A DNA stretch of 64,000 nucleotides from Thermoanaerobaculia bacterium (GTDB lineage: Bacteria; Acidobacteriota; Thermoanaerobaculia; Multivoradales; J023): NCBI GenBank assembly GCA_030431255.1, contig JAUIJL010000022.1, positions 1 through 64,000 on the forward strand. The letters are read 5' to 3'. A model generated the notes under the pieces. The model saw only the letters and a list, made by a program, of their open reading frames with translations, did no database searches and was not told the origin of the DNA. Shown piece after piece: positions 17,597-26,251 of this stretch. Each line of letters starts with the position of its first letter. Within the stretch, counting starts at the first letter, position 1. Position numbers and translations under genes: made by a program.

Positions 17597-19042
17597 TCAG
17601 GGCAGAGCGACGGCGGCTCGCACACTGGCAACCAGCTCCCGCCGTAGGGCTGGTCGAGGGTCGGTCCGATGACCGAGAAAACAAGCAAATTCCACCACCG
17701 CCGGTGAGCCCAGGCCCGCGTATCCGGCCAAGGCCAGGACGTGGCGAAGCGTTCCGGTTTTCGCCACCATGCCCCTGGGGAGTGCGGGCCAAGCCTCCAG
17801 GGTCCCTTCCTTGGATCCGGCGAAGGAATCGATCCAGACCTTGGACCATCCTTGCCGACGGCTCCACCGCAGCACCTGGACCACCGCCCTGGGAGCAATC
17901 AGGTTGTAGGGTGAGATCCCAGAGCCGTCGTCGAGCTGAAAGGCCCCCTCGTCGACCCCTACGGTTTCGGTCAAGAACGCGGCGATTTGGTCGAGACCGC
18001 TATCCGCCCGTCCTTCGCCCGTGGTGGCCAGCGCGATCTGGCGCACCAACATTTCAGCGTACCAATTCGAGCTCTCCTGCAAGATGGGAGGAAGCCATTG
18101 AAGCAGGGGCGGGCTGCTCCAGGATGCCAGCGGAGTGGTGCTCCGACCTGGAGGCGCCACATGACGTCGCACCGTCACCCCGCCTTCCACCCGAATTCCG
18201 GCCGCCTTCAGCTCGGCCAGAATCACCTCGCCGGCGTAAAGCTCGCCGTCGGGAACCGCCAGGCTTAGACGGTAGGGGGGCTCGGTGATCGGATACTCCC
18301 CTCGCAAGTTGAGGGTCATGCTGTGCCAGACCGGCTGAAAATCAACCGTGCCCCGGCCGTCGCGCTCGGCCGCCGCGGTGGTCATGCGGTTGGTCCAAAC
18401 CAAGCTGTCGGGAACTTTGTCGGAATGCTGCGGACGGGCGATCGCCGGCGCCCCCACCGTTTTCCCCGGCGCGATGTAGACCTCCAAAGCTCCCTCATCA
18501 ACCGCCAACGCCGCGGTGGGAGCGGCGAATCCAAACGCCACCTCGTTGATGGCGCGGACGGCGGGGAAAGGTCGACCCGGGAAATGGCTCGCGTCGATGA
18601 CCAGATCTCCTTGGACCCTCGTCAATCCCTTCTTTTTCAGCTGCCGAATGAGATCGTGAATGGGCTTTCGGGGGTCCTGGGCATGGAAGCGCTGGTTCCA
18701 GGTGGGGTCTCCGCCACCAACCCAAACCAAATTCCCGATCAAAACGCCGCTCCGGAGCTCGCCTTCGGCCACCACCCGGGTGACGGCGCGGTAATCCGGA
18801 CCGAGGTGGTGCATGGCCGCCGCCGACACCAAGACCTTCAACACCGACGCCGGCGTCATCAGACGGTCTCCGTGAAGATCGGTGAGCACGCCCGCGTCCG
18901 AGGCGGCAAAGCAGCCTTCGATCCCTCTTTCCGCCTTCGTGCCCGGCCCTTCGGCCTCGCCCGGAGCTGCTGCCGGCCCCAGTGTCAGAAGCGCCAGGAG
19001 CCCGATAGCCGAGGCCGACACCCGGCTCGAAACCGGTCTCAC
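17597..19042 (-). CDS. dacB: D-alanyl-D-alanine carboxypeptidase/endopeptidase (PBP4, S13 family)
   Basis: A 481-residue periplasmic penicillin-binding protein that trims peptidoglycan stem peptides. A signal peptide (about 1-28) is followed by SxxK at Ser66-Lys69 (ASVLK), SxN near 324 (ESSNWYAE) and KTG near 426 (VAKTGTLRH). The large insertion between the first two motifs is the S13 hallmark. It starts with GTG overlapping the metF stop by 4 bp (GTGA), so it is translationally coupled to metF although the functions are unrelated. Confidence 0.93.
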   Translation of the reverse strand: MRPVSSRVSASAIGLLALLTLGPAAAPGEAEGPGTKAERGIEGCFAASDAGVLTDLHGDRLMTPASVLKVLVSAAAMHHLGPDYRAVTRVVAEGELRSGVLIGNLVWVGGGDPTWNQRFHAQDPRKPIHDLIRQLKKKGLTRVQGDLVIDASHFPGRPFPAVRAINEVAFGFAAPTAALAVDEGALEVYIAPGKTVGAPAIARPQHSDKVPDSLVWTNRMTTAAAERDGRGTVDFQPVWHSMTLNLRGEYPITEPPYRLSLAVPDGELYAGEVILAELKAAGIRVEGGVTVRRHVAPPGRSTTPLASWSSPPLLQWLPPILQESSNWYAEMLVRQIALATTGEGRADSGLDQIAAFLTETVGVDEGAFQLDDGSGISPYNLIAPRAVVQVLRWSRRQGWSKVWIDSFAGSKEGTLEAWPALPRGMVAKTGTLRHVLALAGYAGLGSPAVVEFACFLGHRTDPRPALRRELVASVRAAVALP

Positions 19043-19989
19043 AGCTTGAGACGAGGAAGCAACGAGTTGATCGCCTTCGGGCTTTGCATGATGTAGAAGT
19101 GCACGGAAGGCACCCCCTTATCCACCAGCTCCTGGGCCTGGGCGAGGGCCCATTCCACGCCGATGTCCTGGACTCGCTCCTTCTTGGCCTTCTCGATTTC
19201 GTCCGCCAGCGCCGGCGGGATTTCGCAGTGGAAGGTTCGCGGAATGCTGCGCAAATGGCGTTTGGTGGTCAGGATCTTGAGCCCGGGAATGATCGGCACC
19301 TCAATGCCCACCTCGCGGCATTTCTCCACGTATTCGAAGAAGTAGCGATTGTCGAAGAACATCTGGGTCACGATGTAGTCGGCACCGGCGTCGACCTTCT
19401 TCTTCGCCCAGCGAATATCGGAATCCAAATTGGGAGCCTCGAAATGTTTCTCCGGATATCCCGCCGCGCCGACGCAGAAGCTGGTTGGGTCCGCATCCAA
19501 GAGATCCTCTTCCAAATATTGGCCATGGTTCATATCCGAGATCTGCTGGATCAGCTCCGCCGCGCTCGCGTTGCGGGTTCGCCCGTGATCCAGGGGTTTT
19601 CGGTAGCCGGAATCGTCACCGCGAATCGCCAACACGTTGTCGATGCCCAGATACCGTAGCTCGATCAGAAAGTCTTCGGTTTCCTGGCGCGTGAAGCCTT
19701 GGCACAACACGTGGGGCACCGCGTCGATCTGATATTTGTTCTGCATCAGAGCGCAAACCCCCAAGGTCCCGGGCCGCTTTCGTTTCACCCGACGACGGAT
19801 GCCCTGGGGCGTCTCCTCATACATGACCTCGGCGGCATGGCTAGTGATATCGATGAACGGGGGTCGGTGTTGGACCAGGCTTTCAATCAGCCCGAGAAGC
19901 TGTTTCAGGTCCCCCCCGCGCAACGGCGGGATGATCTCGAAGCTGATCAATGGCTGGTCGGCCTTTTCCAGATGCTCGGTAACTTTCAT
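19039..19989 (-). CDS. metF: 5,10-methylenetetrahydrofolate reductase
   Basis: A 316-residue FAD enzyme that reduces 5,10-methylene-THF to 5-methyl-THF for methionine synthesis. It matches the bacterial MetF pattern through SFEIIPP near residue 16, the DITSHAAEV block, GIDNVLAIRGDD, the substrate region AGADYIVTQMFFDNRYF and IPGLKILT. Its length is normal for a bacterial enzyme without the eukaryotic regulatory domain. The first gene of a two-gene unit with dacB. Confidence 0.95.
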   Translation of the reverse strand: MKVTEHLEKADQPLISFEIIPPLRGGDLKQLLGLIESLVQHRPPFIDITSHAAEVMYEETPQGIRRRVKRKRPGTLGVCALMQNKYQIDAVPHVLCQGFTRQETEDFLIELRYLGIDNVLAIRGDDSGYRKPLDHGRTRNASAAELIQQISDMNHGQYLEEDLLDADPTSFCVGAAGYPEKHFEAPNLDSDIRWAKKKVDAGADYIVTQMFFDNRYFFEYVEKCREVGIEVPIIPGLKILTTKRHLRSIPRTFHCEIPPALADEIEKAKKERVQDIGVEWALAQAQELVDKGVPSVHFYIMQSPKAINSLLPRLKL

Positions 19990-20066
19990 ATCGTCTCGAT
20001 TCTCTTGATTTGCCGATGCCGGCGATTCTAGCCCGCGGAAGCCGTTAGCCCGACCCAGGCCGAAGA

Positions 20067-20471
20067 TTACTCACTCGAGGCCAGGCTCCAAAGCCACCAC
20101 GCCAAGATGCCCACGCCGTCGGCCACCACATCCCAGAAATCCGCCGAGCGCCCTGGGACGGCCGTCTGGCAAAGCTCCGTCAGCCCGGCCATGGCCAGAC
20201 CCAAGGCCCAAGTCAGCCCGACCGCGCTCGAAGGGCTAAGCCGATGACGAAAAAAGCGATGCAGAAAATAGCTTTCCAATGCGAAGAGCGCACCGTGCAC
20301 CACCTTATCGACTCCTTCTGGTAGCAGATGATTCAAGGGCCCCGGAGGTCCATCGGGAGGGGGCGGGATCAACAGCGCGGCCCACAGGACTCCGGTGAAA
20401 AGCAGAAGATTCCGCAGATCTCTGAAAGCTGCCTTTCGGTTGTGCTTGCTCGTGATGTCAAAAGGCTCCAT
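20067..20471 (-). CDS. VanZ-like membrane protein
   Basis: A 134-residue membrane protein with about four helices. The VanZ-family landmarks are DKVVHGALFALESYFL and LTELCQTAVPGRSADFWDVVADGVG, the conserved end in which a Gly-Arg-Ser/Asp-Asp motif closes the domain. The start at 20471 (MEPFDITSK) is chosen because the open frame upstream overlaps the divergent gene and has no domain similarity. VanZ proteins affect teicoplanin resistance or, in Gram-negatives, often sit in exopolysaccharide or exosortase loci; the position beside the polysaccharide region fits the latter. Confidence 0.82.
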   Translation of the reverse strand: MEPFDITSKHNRKAAFRDLRNLLLFTGVLWAALLIPPPPDGPPGPLNHLLPEGVDKVVHGALFALESYFLHRFFRHRLSPSSAVGLTWALGLAMAGLTELCQTAVPGRSADFWDVVADGVGILAWWLWSLASSE

Positions 20472-20597
20472 GAAACAGATGTGCTCCCGCGGCCGCCAAA
20501 GGGCAGGGATGGCTCGGCTAAAAGCCCTGCCGATCGTGCGTTGGCATACTATAGTCGCTCCTCCAGACCATCTGTCACGGAATCGTCGAAGAGAAAA

Positions 20598-22304
20598 ATG
20601 CAAGAGAGCCGGCAAATCCCCCGCGTGTCCTCTCCGAAGCTCCAACAGCTCGTCCAACGGACCCCGGAGCTTTGGCAGGTCGTCGTTGCGTTGTCGTTGG
20701 TCGGTGCTTTCCTAGCTCTCGCCTCGGCGTCTTCCTGGGCCCACAATCGCCGTGACCTTTTGGACCATTTGCGCCGAGCCGGCATCGACGGGAGCCATCC
20801 ATCGGCCCTGGTTCGGGTGGAGCGAGAAGGGACCGCTCATCACAGCCGCTTGCTCACCGCCCGAAGCCTGATCTACGACTCCCTGGCCCGCTTGTGGCAG
20901 CAGTCGGATGACGTCGACCCGGAGCAGCTCCAGCGGGAGATCTTGGATCGTCTGCCGATCGCGAGATCGTTGGCGACCTCGGCCCTGGACAGCGACCCGG
21001 GCTCTTGGCAGGCGCTGATGCTGATCGGTGCCTCCACCTATTTGGAGCGCTCCCTAAACCGTGATCGGCGCCTCTACACCGAAGCCGCGGCTTGGGAAAT
21101 CCCCTTGAGCAAAGCCACGGAACGCGCGGCGGGCCATCCCGAGCCACGCCGACTGCTCGCCACGGCCTATTTGGAAACTTGGTTCGGCCTTTCCGACAGC
21201 AAACAGGCGATCGCCAAGGATTTGCTGGCTCAGGTCTTTCGCGACGACCTGCGGGCCTTCGAAGCTCTCTTGCCCGCCTGGCTCGGCCTACGCCTGAGCC
21301 CGGAGGAGACCTTCTCCGTGGTGCCCGAGAACGCCGGCGCTTGGCGAATCTTGGAAAAAGGCTACGAAGAACAGAAGCGGTGGGGCATGTTTTTGACCGT
21401 GCATGGGCGTTATTTGGACGCGCTGGAGAGCCAGCTCGAAGCCCAGCGACAAAACGCCGAGCAGCGGGTGAGATTGGGCGATTTCTTCCACGGTCGCTCC
21501 CGTTATTTGCAGGTCATTGCGGGCGCCCCGCCTTCCCAACGATTCGCGCCCTTGGTGAACCGAGTGCTCGAGGCCTACCCCCCCGGCCTCCACGGCCACA
21601 GCATTCTCGGCCCGCTCCGGGCGTGGCTGGATTGGGCGATCGAGCAGGGTCAGCTGGGCCGCAAGCCCATTCCCCCCGCCCAGCTGCGACAGCTGATCGA
21701 CGCGGTCGGCGAGCTGCCACACGCCAAGGCGGCCTTGGCATCCAGCTTGGCTGAAGACTTCTATCAAGCCGAGCGATTCGAGAAGCTCGCCCAACCTTTG
21801 TCCCAAGAGGAGTGGGCCCCGTATCTGGTGGTCAAAGCCCGCGCCTCCTTGGCCGAGAACGACCTAGCCGGCGCCAACGAGGCCCTGTCCCTGGTGGTCG
21901 GCGACTACCGACGTCACCCCAGTTATTTGCTGACCGAGCTCGAAGCCGCTCGGGCTTCCGGAGACAGCGTGCGGCTGGACATCGTCAGGGCGGCAATCAC
22001 CCAAACCGCGAGCCGGCGCTGGAGCTCAGCCCAATGGCAGCGGACCTCCAAGTCGTTCCTAGAGATTCTGCCCGCGCAATCCTCACCAGGTTTCGCCTTT
22101 GAGGTGCCCAAGGCACCCACGGGAGGAGCGGTGATCGAGGTCTTCCTGAATGGCCGGGCCGTGATCACCTCCCCGGTCTACCGGGGTGACGTGGTGCGAG
22201 TGCCCGTCGCGATCCCCGCGGACGAGGCCCACCGAATAGAAATCCGTTTCGTCGCCGGCGGCACCATCCAACCCGGGGATTTATGGCTTTTGGACGAGAA
22301 TTGA
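20598..22304 (+). CDS. Membrane-anchored protein of unknown function in the exopolysaccharide region
   Basis: A 568-residue protein without a recognised family. One membrane segment near 24-45 (VVVALSLVGAFLALASA) is followed by a long alpha-helical, TPR-like region to about 480. The last 70 residues (VFLNGRAVITSPVYRGDVVRVPV, DLWLLDEN) look like a beta-sandwich. The start at 20598 follows GAAGAGAAAA; an upstream-extended frame would overlap the divergent VanZ-like gene. Its stop lies 1 bp before the stop of the convergent polymerase/ligase gene. A scaffold role in polysaccharide assembly is possible from position only. Confidence 0.7.
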   Translation: MQESRQIPRVSSPKLQQLVQRTPELWQVVVALSLVGAFLALASASSWAHNRRDLLDHLRRAGIDGSHPSALVRVEREGTAHHSRLLTARSLIYDSLARLWQQSDDVDPEQLQREILDRLPIARSLATSALDSDPGSWQALMLIGASTYLERSLNRDRRLYTEAAAWEIPLSKATERAAGHPEPRRLLATAYLETWFGLSDSKQAIAKDLLAQVFRDDLRAFEALLPAWLGLRLSPEETFSVVPENAGAWRILEKGYEEQKRWGMFLTVHGRYLDALESQLEAQRQNAEQRVRLGDFFHGRSRYLQVIAGAPPSQRFAPLVNRVLEAYPPGLHGHSILGPLRAWLDWAIEQGQLGRKPIPPAQLRQLIDAVGELPHAKAALASSLAEDFYQAERFEKLAQPLSQEEWAPYLVVKARASLAENDLAGANEALSLVVGDYRRHPSYLLTELEAARASGDSVRLDIVRAAITQTASRRWSSAQWQRTSKSFLEILPAQSSPGFAFEVPKAPTGGAVIEVFLNGRAVITSPVYRGDVVRVPVAIPADEAHRIEIRFVAGGTIQPGDLWLLDEN

Positions 22305-22305
22305 C

Positions 22306-23799
22306 CTAGTCGCTGGAGGCATTCCTCGGCTCGGCCGAGACTTCGGGGTCGAGGAAGACGGTTTGGGATTCCCGTTTTTGGCGCACCAATTCCGGCGTGC
22401 CGCACGCCAACCCCACCAGCATGGCCAGGGTGAATGCATTGGCGGGCATGGTGAGAGAGAATTCCACCAACGAGTGCAACAGCGCCGTGCCGCAGGCACC
22501 GAATGCCGCCAAAGCCAGCATGCGGTCCTCGGACCGCCGGCCCTTGCGCAACACGGTCCAGAGCCTGGCGGCGATGGCGATCATCGCCCAACCGAGGAGC
22601 AGCAGCGCGGGCAGACCGGCGGTGATCGCCAGCTCGAGAATGTCGGAGTGGGCGTGACGCCAGGATCCGGGCAAGCTTTGGGGTTGCACCAGGGGAAACG
22701 CCTGGCGAAAAGTCCCCAATCCGGTGCCGACCACCGGCGACCAGCTGATCAGCTCCAGGCTCTCCCACCAGACCTGAAAGCGGGCATTCCAGGTGATGTC
22801 GTAGGCGGACGTCTCCACCAGACGGCCTACGCCTTTATCCCAGCCGAGCATGCGGACGGCCCCCAGACCGAGGGCCAACAGACCCACGCCGACGCCCGCC
22901 AGCTGCCAGCGACGGTAGCGCAGGGCCAAGACCCCGCCTTGGATCGCCAATCCGCCCACCACCGCCACAAGCCCGGCCCGGGATCCGGAAAAGGCCAAGG
23001 CCGCGAAACAGAAGGAGAAAGTCGCCAAGGGAACCACGAATTGGATCAAACGATCCTCGGCTTCCAGCTTGGAGTCCAGGGCCCGACGCAACCCCCACCA
23101 CAGCCAGGCGGCGGCACAGCACACGGCCATGCCGAGGTAGAAGGCGAAGTGGTCCGCGTTGACGAACGTGCCCCTCAAGCGCGAGGCATCCCCGGGCATC
23201 TCCAGGCCCCAAATCATCGGGTCACGGGTCAGCCATTTGTCCGCCCCGTAGAGGATTTGGGACAACACGCCGATCATCAAGCCGAGGGTCAACAGGCGTC
23301 GCGCCGGGCGCTCGGAAGCCTGTAGACAAGCCGCCATCAGGCAAGCAGCGATGGCGAAGAGGTGTAACGCGGTCGAACGGGTGACCGCGGGGGCCAACGA
23401 CAGGGGAGCCCAGCTCGGGGCGTTATGGCCCTGGATCTCTGCGGCTTCGACCCACAATCGGTGGATCGAAGGGCTGAGCAGCTCGGCCAACACCGAGGGC
23501 CACGGCAACGATTGAACGATGCCGAGCAGGCCGAGGATGAGCAACGCCAGCAGGGGAGCTCGGATGGTGCTCAGAGGCGCGAGGCGACGTTTGATCACCA
23601 TCGAAATCGCCAAACCGATAAAGGCCGCGATCTGCAAAGCGGCACGGTCCCGGGGCAGCACACCCGCATAGGGCAACGGCGCTGACACGACGATCGCCAG
23701 CAAGACCAGAGTCGCGAGGGTCGACCCGGGCTCGGAATGTCGTATCATCCCCACACGATTGGAGAACCAGCGGGAGACTTTCTTGGGCAGCCGGCTCAT
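22306..23799 (-). CDS. O-antigen ligase / Wzy-type polymerase family membrane protein
   Basis: A 497-residue polytopic protein with about twelve hydrophobic segments. The Wzy_C-type signature is FSGSRAGLVAVVGG followed, after a large loop, by VVGTGLGTFRQAFP and HAHSDILELAITAGLPALLLLGW. Such enzymes polymerise or ligate lipid-linked sugar repeats on the periplasmic face. ATG at 23799 is preferred over one 36 nt upstream because GGAGGT stands 8 nt before it. It is divergent from the export genes beginning at 23907, so one intergenic region of about 100 bp may drive both halves of the locus. Confidence 0.88.
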   Translation of the reverse strand: MSRLPKKVSRWFSNRVGMIRHSEPGSTLATLVLLAIVVSAPLPYAGVLPRDRAALQIAAFIGLAISMVIKRRLAPLSTIRAPLLALLILGLLGIVQSLPWPSVLAELLSPSIHRLWVEAAEIQGHNAPSWAPLSLAPAVTRSTALHLFAIAACLMAACLQASERPARRLLTLGLMIGVLSQILYGADKWLTRDPMIWGLEMPGDASRLRGTFVNADHFAFYLGMAVCCAAAWLWWGLRRALDSKLEAEDRLIQFVVPLATFSFCFAALAFSGSRAGLVAVVGGLAIQGGVLALRYRRWQLAGVGVGLLALGLGAVRMLGWDKGVGRLVETSAYDITWNARFQVWWESLELISWSPVVGTGLGTFRQAFPLVQPQSLPGSWRHAHSDILELAITAGLPALLLLGWAMIAIAARLWTVLRKGRRSEDRMLALAAFGACGTALLHSLVEFSLTMPANAFTLAMLVGLACGTPELVRQKRESQTVFLDPEVSAEPRNASSD

Positions 23800-23906
23800 C
23801 GCCCCGGACCTCCACCAAGGCGTCCAAGAGGACATCCAGATGGGGCAGGGCGCGGAAAAACGGTCAAGAGCTCAGCGTGGAATAGGGCCATATGCGAGGA
23901 GAATGG

Positions 23907-25253
23907 ATGACAGCTCGGAGGCGTGAGAACAAGATCAAATCAGGGGCTGCGAGATCCCTGGCCGGGACGCTCTTCACCGCGGTGTCGGTTTTGCTTTGGA
24001 TCGGCGGGGGGGCTCTCAGCGCTGAGGCACAGTATAACTCTCCGGTAGGAAAGGAAGCGAATGCCTCGATCCCCTCGAAAGAGTCCTTCGACGAATCCTA
24101 CGACGAGGCTCGCTGGTCGGCGGGCCCCTTCCGCGTCCAGCCCTGGATCGGTTTGCGCGACGCCTCCTTCGTCACCATCCAAACCGTCAACGACGACGGC
24201 TCGATCGACGAGAGCGACGACTTCACCGCCACCGCCGGCGCGGGATTTCGGGCCTATGCCAGAAACAGCCCCAAGCTGGTGCTCGCCATCCACGCCTTGC
24301 CCGAATACACCTGGTGGCAAGACAACGACGACAAAAGCGGAGTCAACGGCCGCTACGGCGCCGGCCTCTTCGGTTTCTTCAACCGCTTGAAGCTGGAGGC
24401 CTCGGTTCGGCGGACGGAGCGCCAAGACATTTTCTCCACCGAGGTCCAGCAGCTGACCACCGTGGAAGAGGACCTCGCCCGGGTGGGCTTCGAGGTCGAG
24501 GTGGCCCGGGGTGTCGATGTCTGGGCGCGAGCCCGGTCGAAGGAATACGGCAACAACGAAGACGATTTGGCGATCTTCCGGGTCTTGAATCGCTCCGAGG
24601 ACGACGTGGCGATCGGCGCCCGGCTGAGGTCGCGGCAGGGCTACCGCTTGGGACTCGGCTTCAAGGATCTCTCCGCGGACTTCGACCCAGGCTCGCGAAA
24701 TCTGTCGAACGAAGGTACCGCCGTGATGCTCGAGCTCGGCTTTGAATCCGGACGATTCGGGCTCACGGGCGATCTCGAAAAAGTCGAGCTCGAGCCCGTC
24801 GAAGGGTCCATTCTAGAAGAGCTCGACGAGGTAGTCGGGCGTATCGAGCTGTCCTGGGAGGCCTCTAGACGGGTCGAGATGCTGCTCTTCGGCCACCGAG
24901 ACTTGACGTATTCGGTGTCGTCCACCCAATCCCACGTGGTCAGCCAACGCACGGGATTCACCACCCGCTTGAAGGGTAGCCGTGGTTACGTGGACTTCAC
25001 CTATGCCACCGGCGAGGATCAATACGAAGCCTTGGGCGACGTGGCCAACCGCACCGACGACGTCACCGAGCTCCGGGCCGCCCTGCGCTTGCCGGTCGGC
25101 AACCTATTCAGTGTCACCTTCTACGGCACCTCCCTCGACTACGATTCCAACATCGAGGGATTGGACCGAGAATTTTCCACCTACGGCGTGGCCGTGGATC
25201 TCGGCAGGCTAGCTCGTCGGCTGAGCCTGGGAGAAGCGGAAGGGGTTTGGTGA
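23907..25253 (+). CDS. Outer-membrane beta-barrel protein of the exopolysaccharide locus
   Basis: A 448-residue exported protein. A signal segment lies around residues 17-42 (LFTAVSVLLWIGGGALSAEAQ), then an acidic linker, then alternating hydrophobic/polar strands to the C-terminus, typical of an outer-membrane barrel (for example GRYGAGLFGFFNRLKLEASV, RFGLTGDLEKVEL). Barrels of this kind sit next to Wza-like and Wzc-like genes in exosortase-type and similar polysaccharide loci. The start at 23907 is chosen because AGGAG at 23896 is 6 nt before it; an ATG at 23892 lies upstream of that site. The role in polysaccharide release or anchoring is inferred from context. Confidence 0.8.
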   Translation: MTARRRENKIKSGAARSLAGTLFTAVSVLLWIGGGALSAEAQYNSPVGKEANASIPSKESFDESYDEARWSAGPFRVQPWIGLRDASFVTIQTVNDDGSIDESDDFTATAGAGFRAYARNSPKLVLAIHALPEYTWWQDNDDKSGVNGRYGAGLFGFFNRLKLEASVRRTERQDIFSTEVQQLTTVEEDLARVGFEVEVARGVDVWARARSKEYGNNEDDLAIFRVLNRSEDDVAIGARLRSRQGYRLGLGFKDLSADFDPGSRNLSNEGTAVMLELGFESGRFGLTGDLEKVELEPVEGSILEELDEVVGRIELSWEASRRVEMLLFGHRDLTYSVSSTQSHVVSQRTGFTTRLKGSRGYVDFTYATGEDQYEALGDVANRTDDVTELRAALRLPVGNLFSVTFYGTSLDYDSNIEGLDREFSTYGVAVDLGRLARRLSLGEAEGVW

Positions 25254-25327
25254 CGAAAGACCGCGTCACAGATTGAGCCCAAAAGGCCCAAATCGCCGAC
25301 GGCGTGGCGTTTAAGCCTGAGCTGGTA

Positions 25328-25333
25328 TAGCCT
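25328..25333 (+). promoter_or_regulatory. TAGCCT -10-like box 6 nt before the export gene start
   Basis: TAGCCT is followed by six nucleotides and the ATG at 25340, with no Shine-Dalgarno sequence. It fits a TANNNT leaderless promoter pattern. Confidence 0.35.
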
Positions 25334-25339
25334 TTAGCC

Positions 25340-26251
25340 ATGGGCTCACGACATCTCTCTACCCGAAAATTACCTGCGGCGATCCCCACGGCGTTGCTTC
25401 TCAGCATCCTGATCCCGATCTCCGAGCTCGGCCCGATGGCGGCCTTCGCGCAATCCTCTTCCGATGACTCTCAAGCGATGGCGTCAGCCCTCGGCTCCTA
25501 CCGGATCGGCCCCCGAGATCGCTTGACCATTCGGGTCCAGGAGCTGCCTAATCTCGATAGCGAGCAACAAGTCGCCGACGACGGCACCATCACCCTCAGC
25601 ATCGTCGGTAGCATCGAGGTCCGAGGGTTGACCGAAGCGGAGCTGGCGGAGCGGATTCGCGAAAAGCTGCTGGCCGAAGGTATGCGCCGGGCCACGGTCA
25701 CCGCCACCGTGAACGAATATCGATCCCAACCCGTCTCCGTGCTGGGGGCGGTCACCCGCCCCGGCAACCACGTCATCCCCGGCCGCTCCACATTGATCGA
25801 CGTCCTGCTCGACGCCGGCGGCATGACCGAGCAGGCCGGCTCGAAGATCCTCGTCCGTCGTCGGGCCGCCAACGGCCTGAGCGACCAGGTTGAGATCCAA
25901 ACCGACGATCTCTTTTTGGCCGGCGACCCCAAGGTGAATCTGCCTATCTATGCCGGGGATCTGATCCATGTGCTGCCGGTCCAAGAAATCTCGATCCATT
26001 TCCTCGGCGAGGTGGCCACGGCCGGCACCTTGACCTTCCGCGACAACAAACGGGTGACCCTGCTCACCGCCATCGCCCGCGCCGGAGGGCTGACCGAAAC
26101 CGCCTCGAATAAGTTGGTGATCAAACGCGAAGACGACAGCGGCCAACGATTCGAGATCGATGTCGACTACCGCAAGCTGCTGAACGGCAAGATCCCCGAT
26201 GTCGAGCTTCAAGACGGGGATTTGATCGTTGTGAAAGAGTCTTTCTTCTGA
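25340..26251 (+). CDS. Polysaccharide export protein (Wza-like, SLBB domains)
   Basis: A 303-residue exported protein with a signal region (about 12-37). A polysaccharide-export domain follows (IGPRDRLTIRVQE near 56-68; VADDGTITLSIVGSIEVRGLTEAEL), and then two SLBB folds (QPVSVLGAVTRPGNH and SIHFLGEVATAGTLTF). Members form the outer-membrane polysaccharide channel; this version lacks an obvious lipobox cysteine. The stop overlaps the ATG of the tyrosine kinase gene (TGATG), so export channel and kinase are made together, as expected for physically interacting Wza and Wzc. Confidence 0.92.
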   Translation: MGSRHLSTRKLPAAIPTALLLSILIPISELGPMAAFAQSSSDDSQAMASALGSYRIGPRDRLTIRVQELPNLDSEQQVADDGTITLSIVGSIEVRGLTEAELAERIREKLLAEGMRRATVTATVNEYRSQPVSVLGAVTRPGNHVIPGRSTLIDVLLDAGGMTEQAGSKILVRRRAANGLSDQVEIQTDDLFLAGDPKVNLPIYAGDLIHVLPVQEISIHFLGEVATAGTLTFRDNKRVTLLTAIARAGGLTETASNKLVIKREDDSGQRFEIDVDYRKLLNGKIPDVELQDGDLIVVKESFF

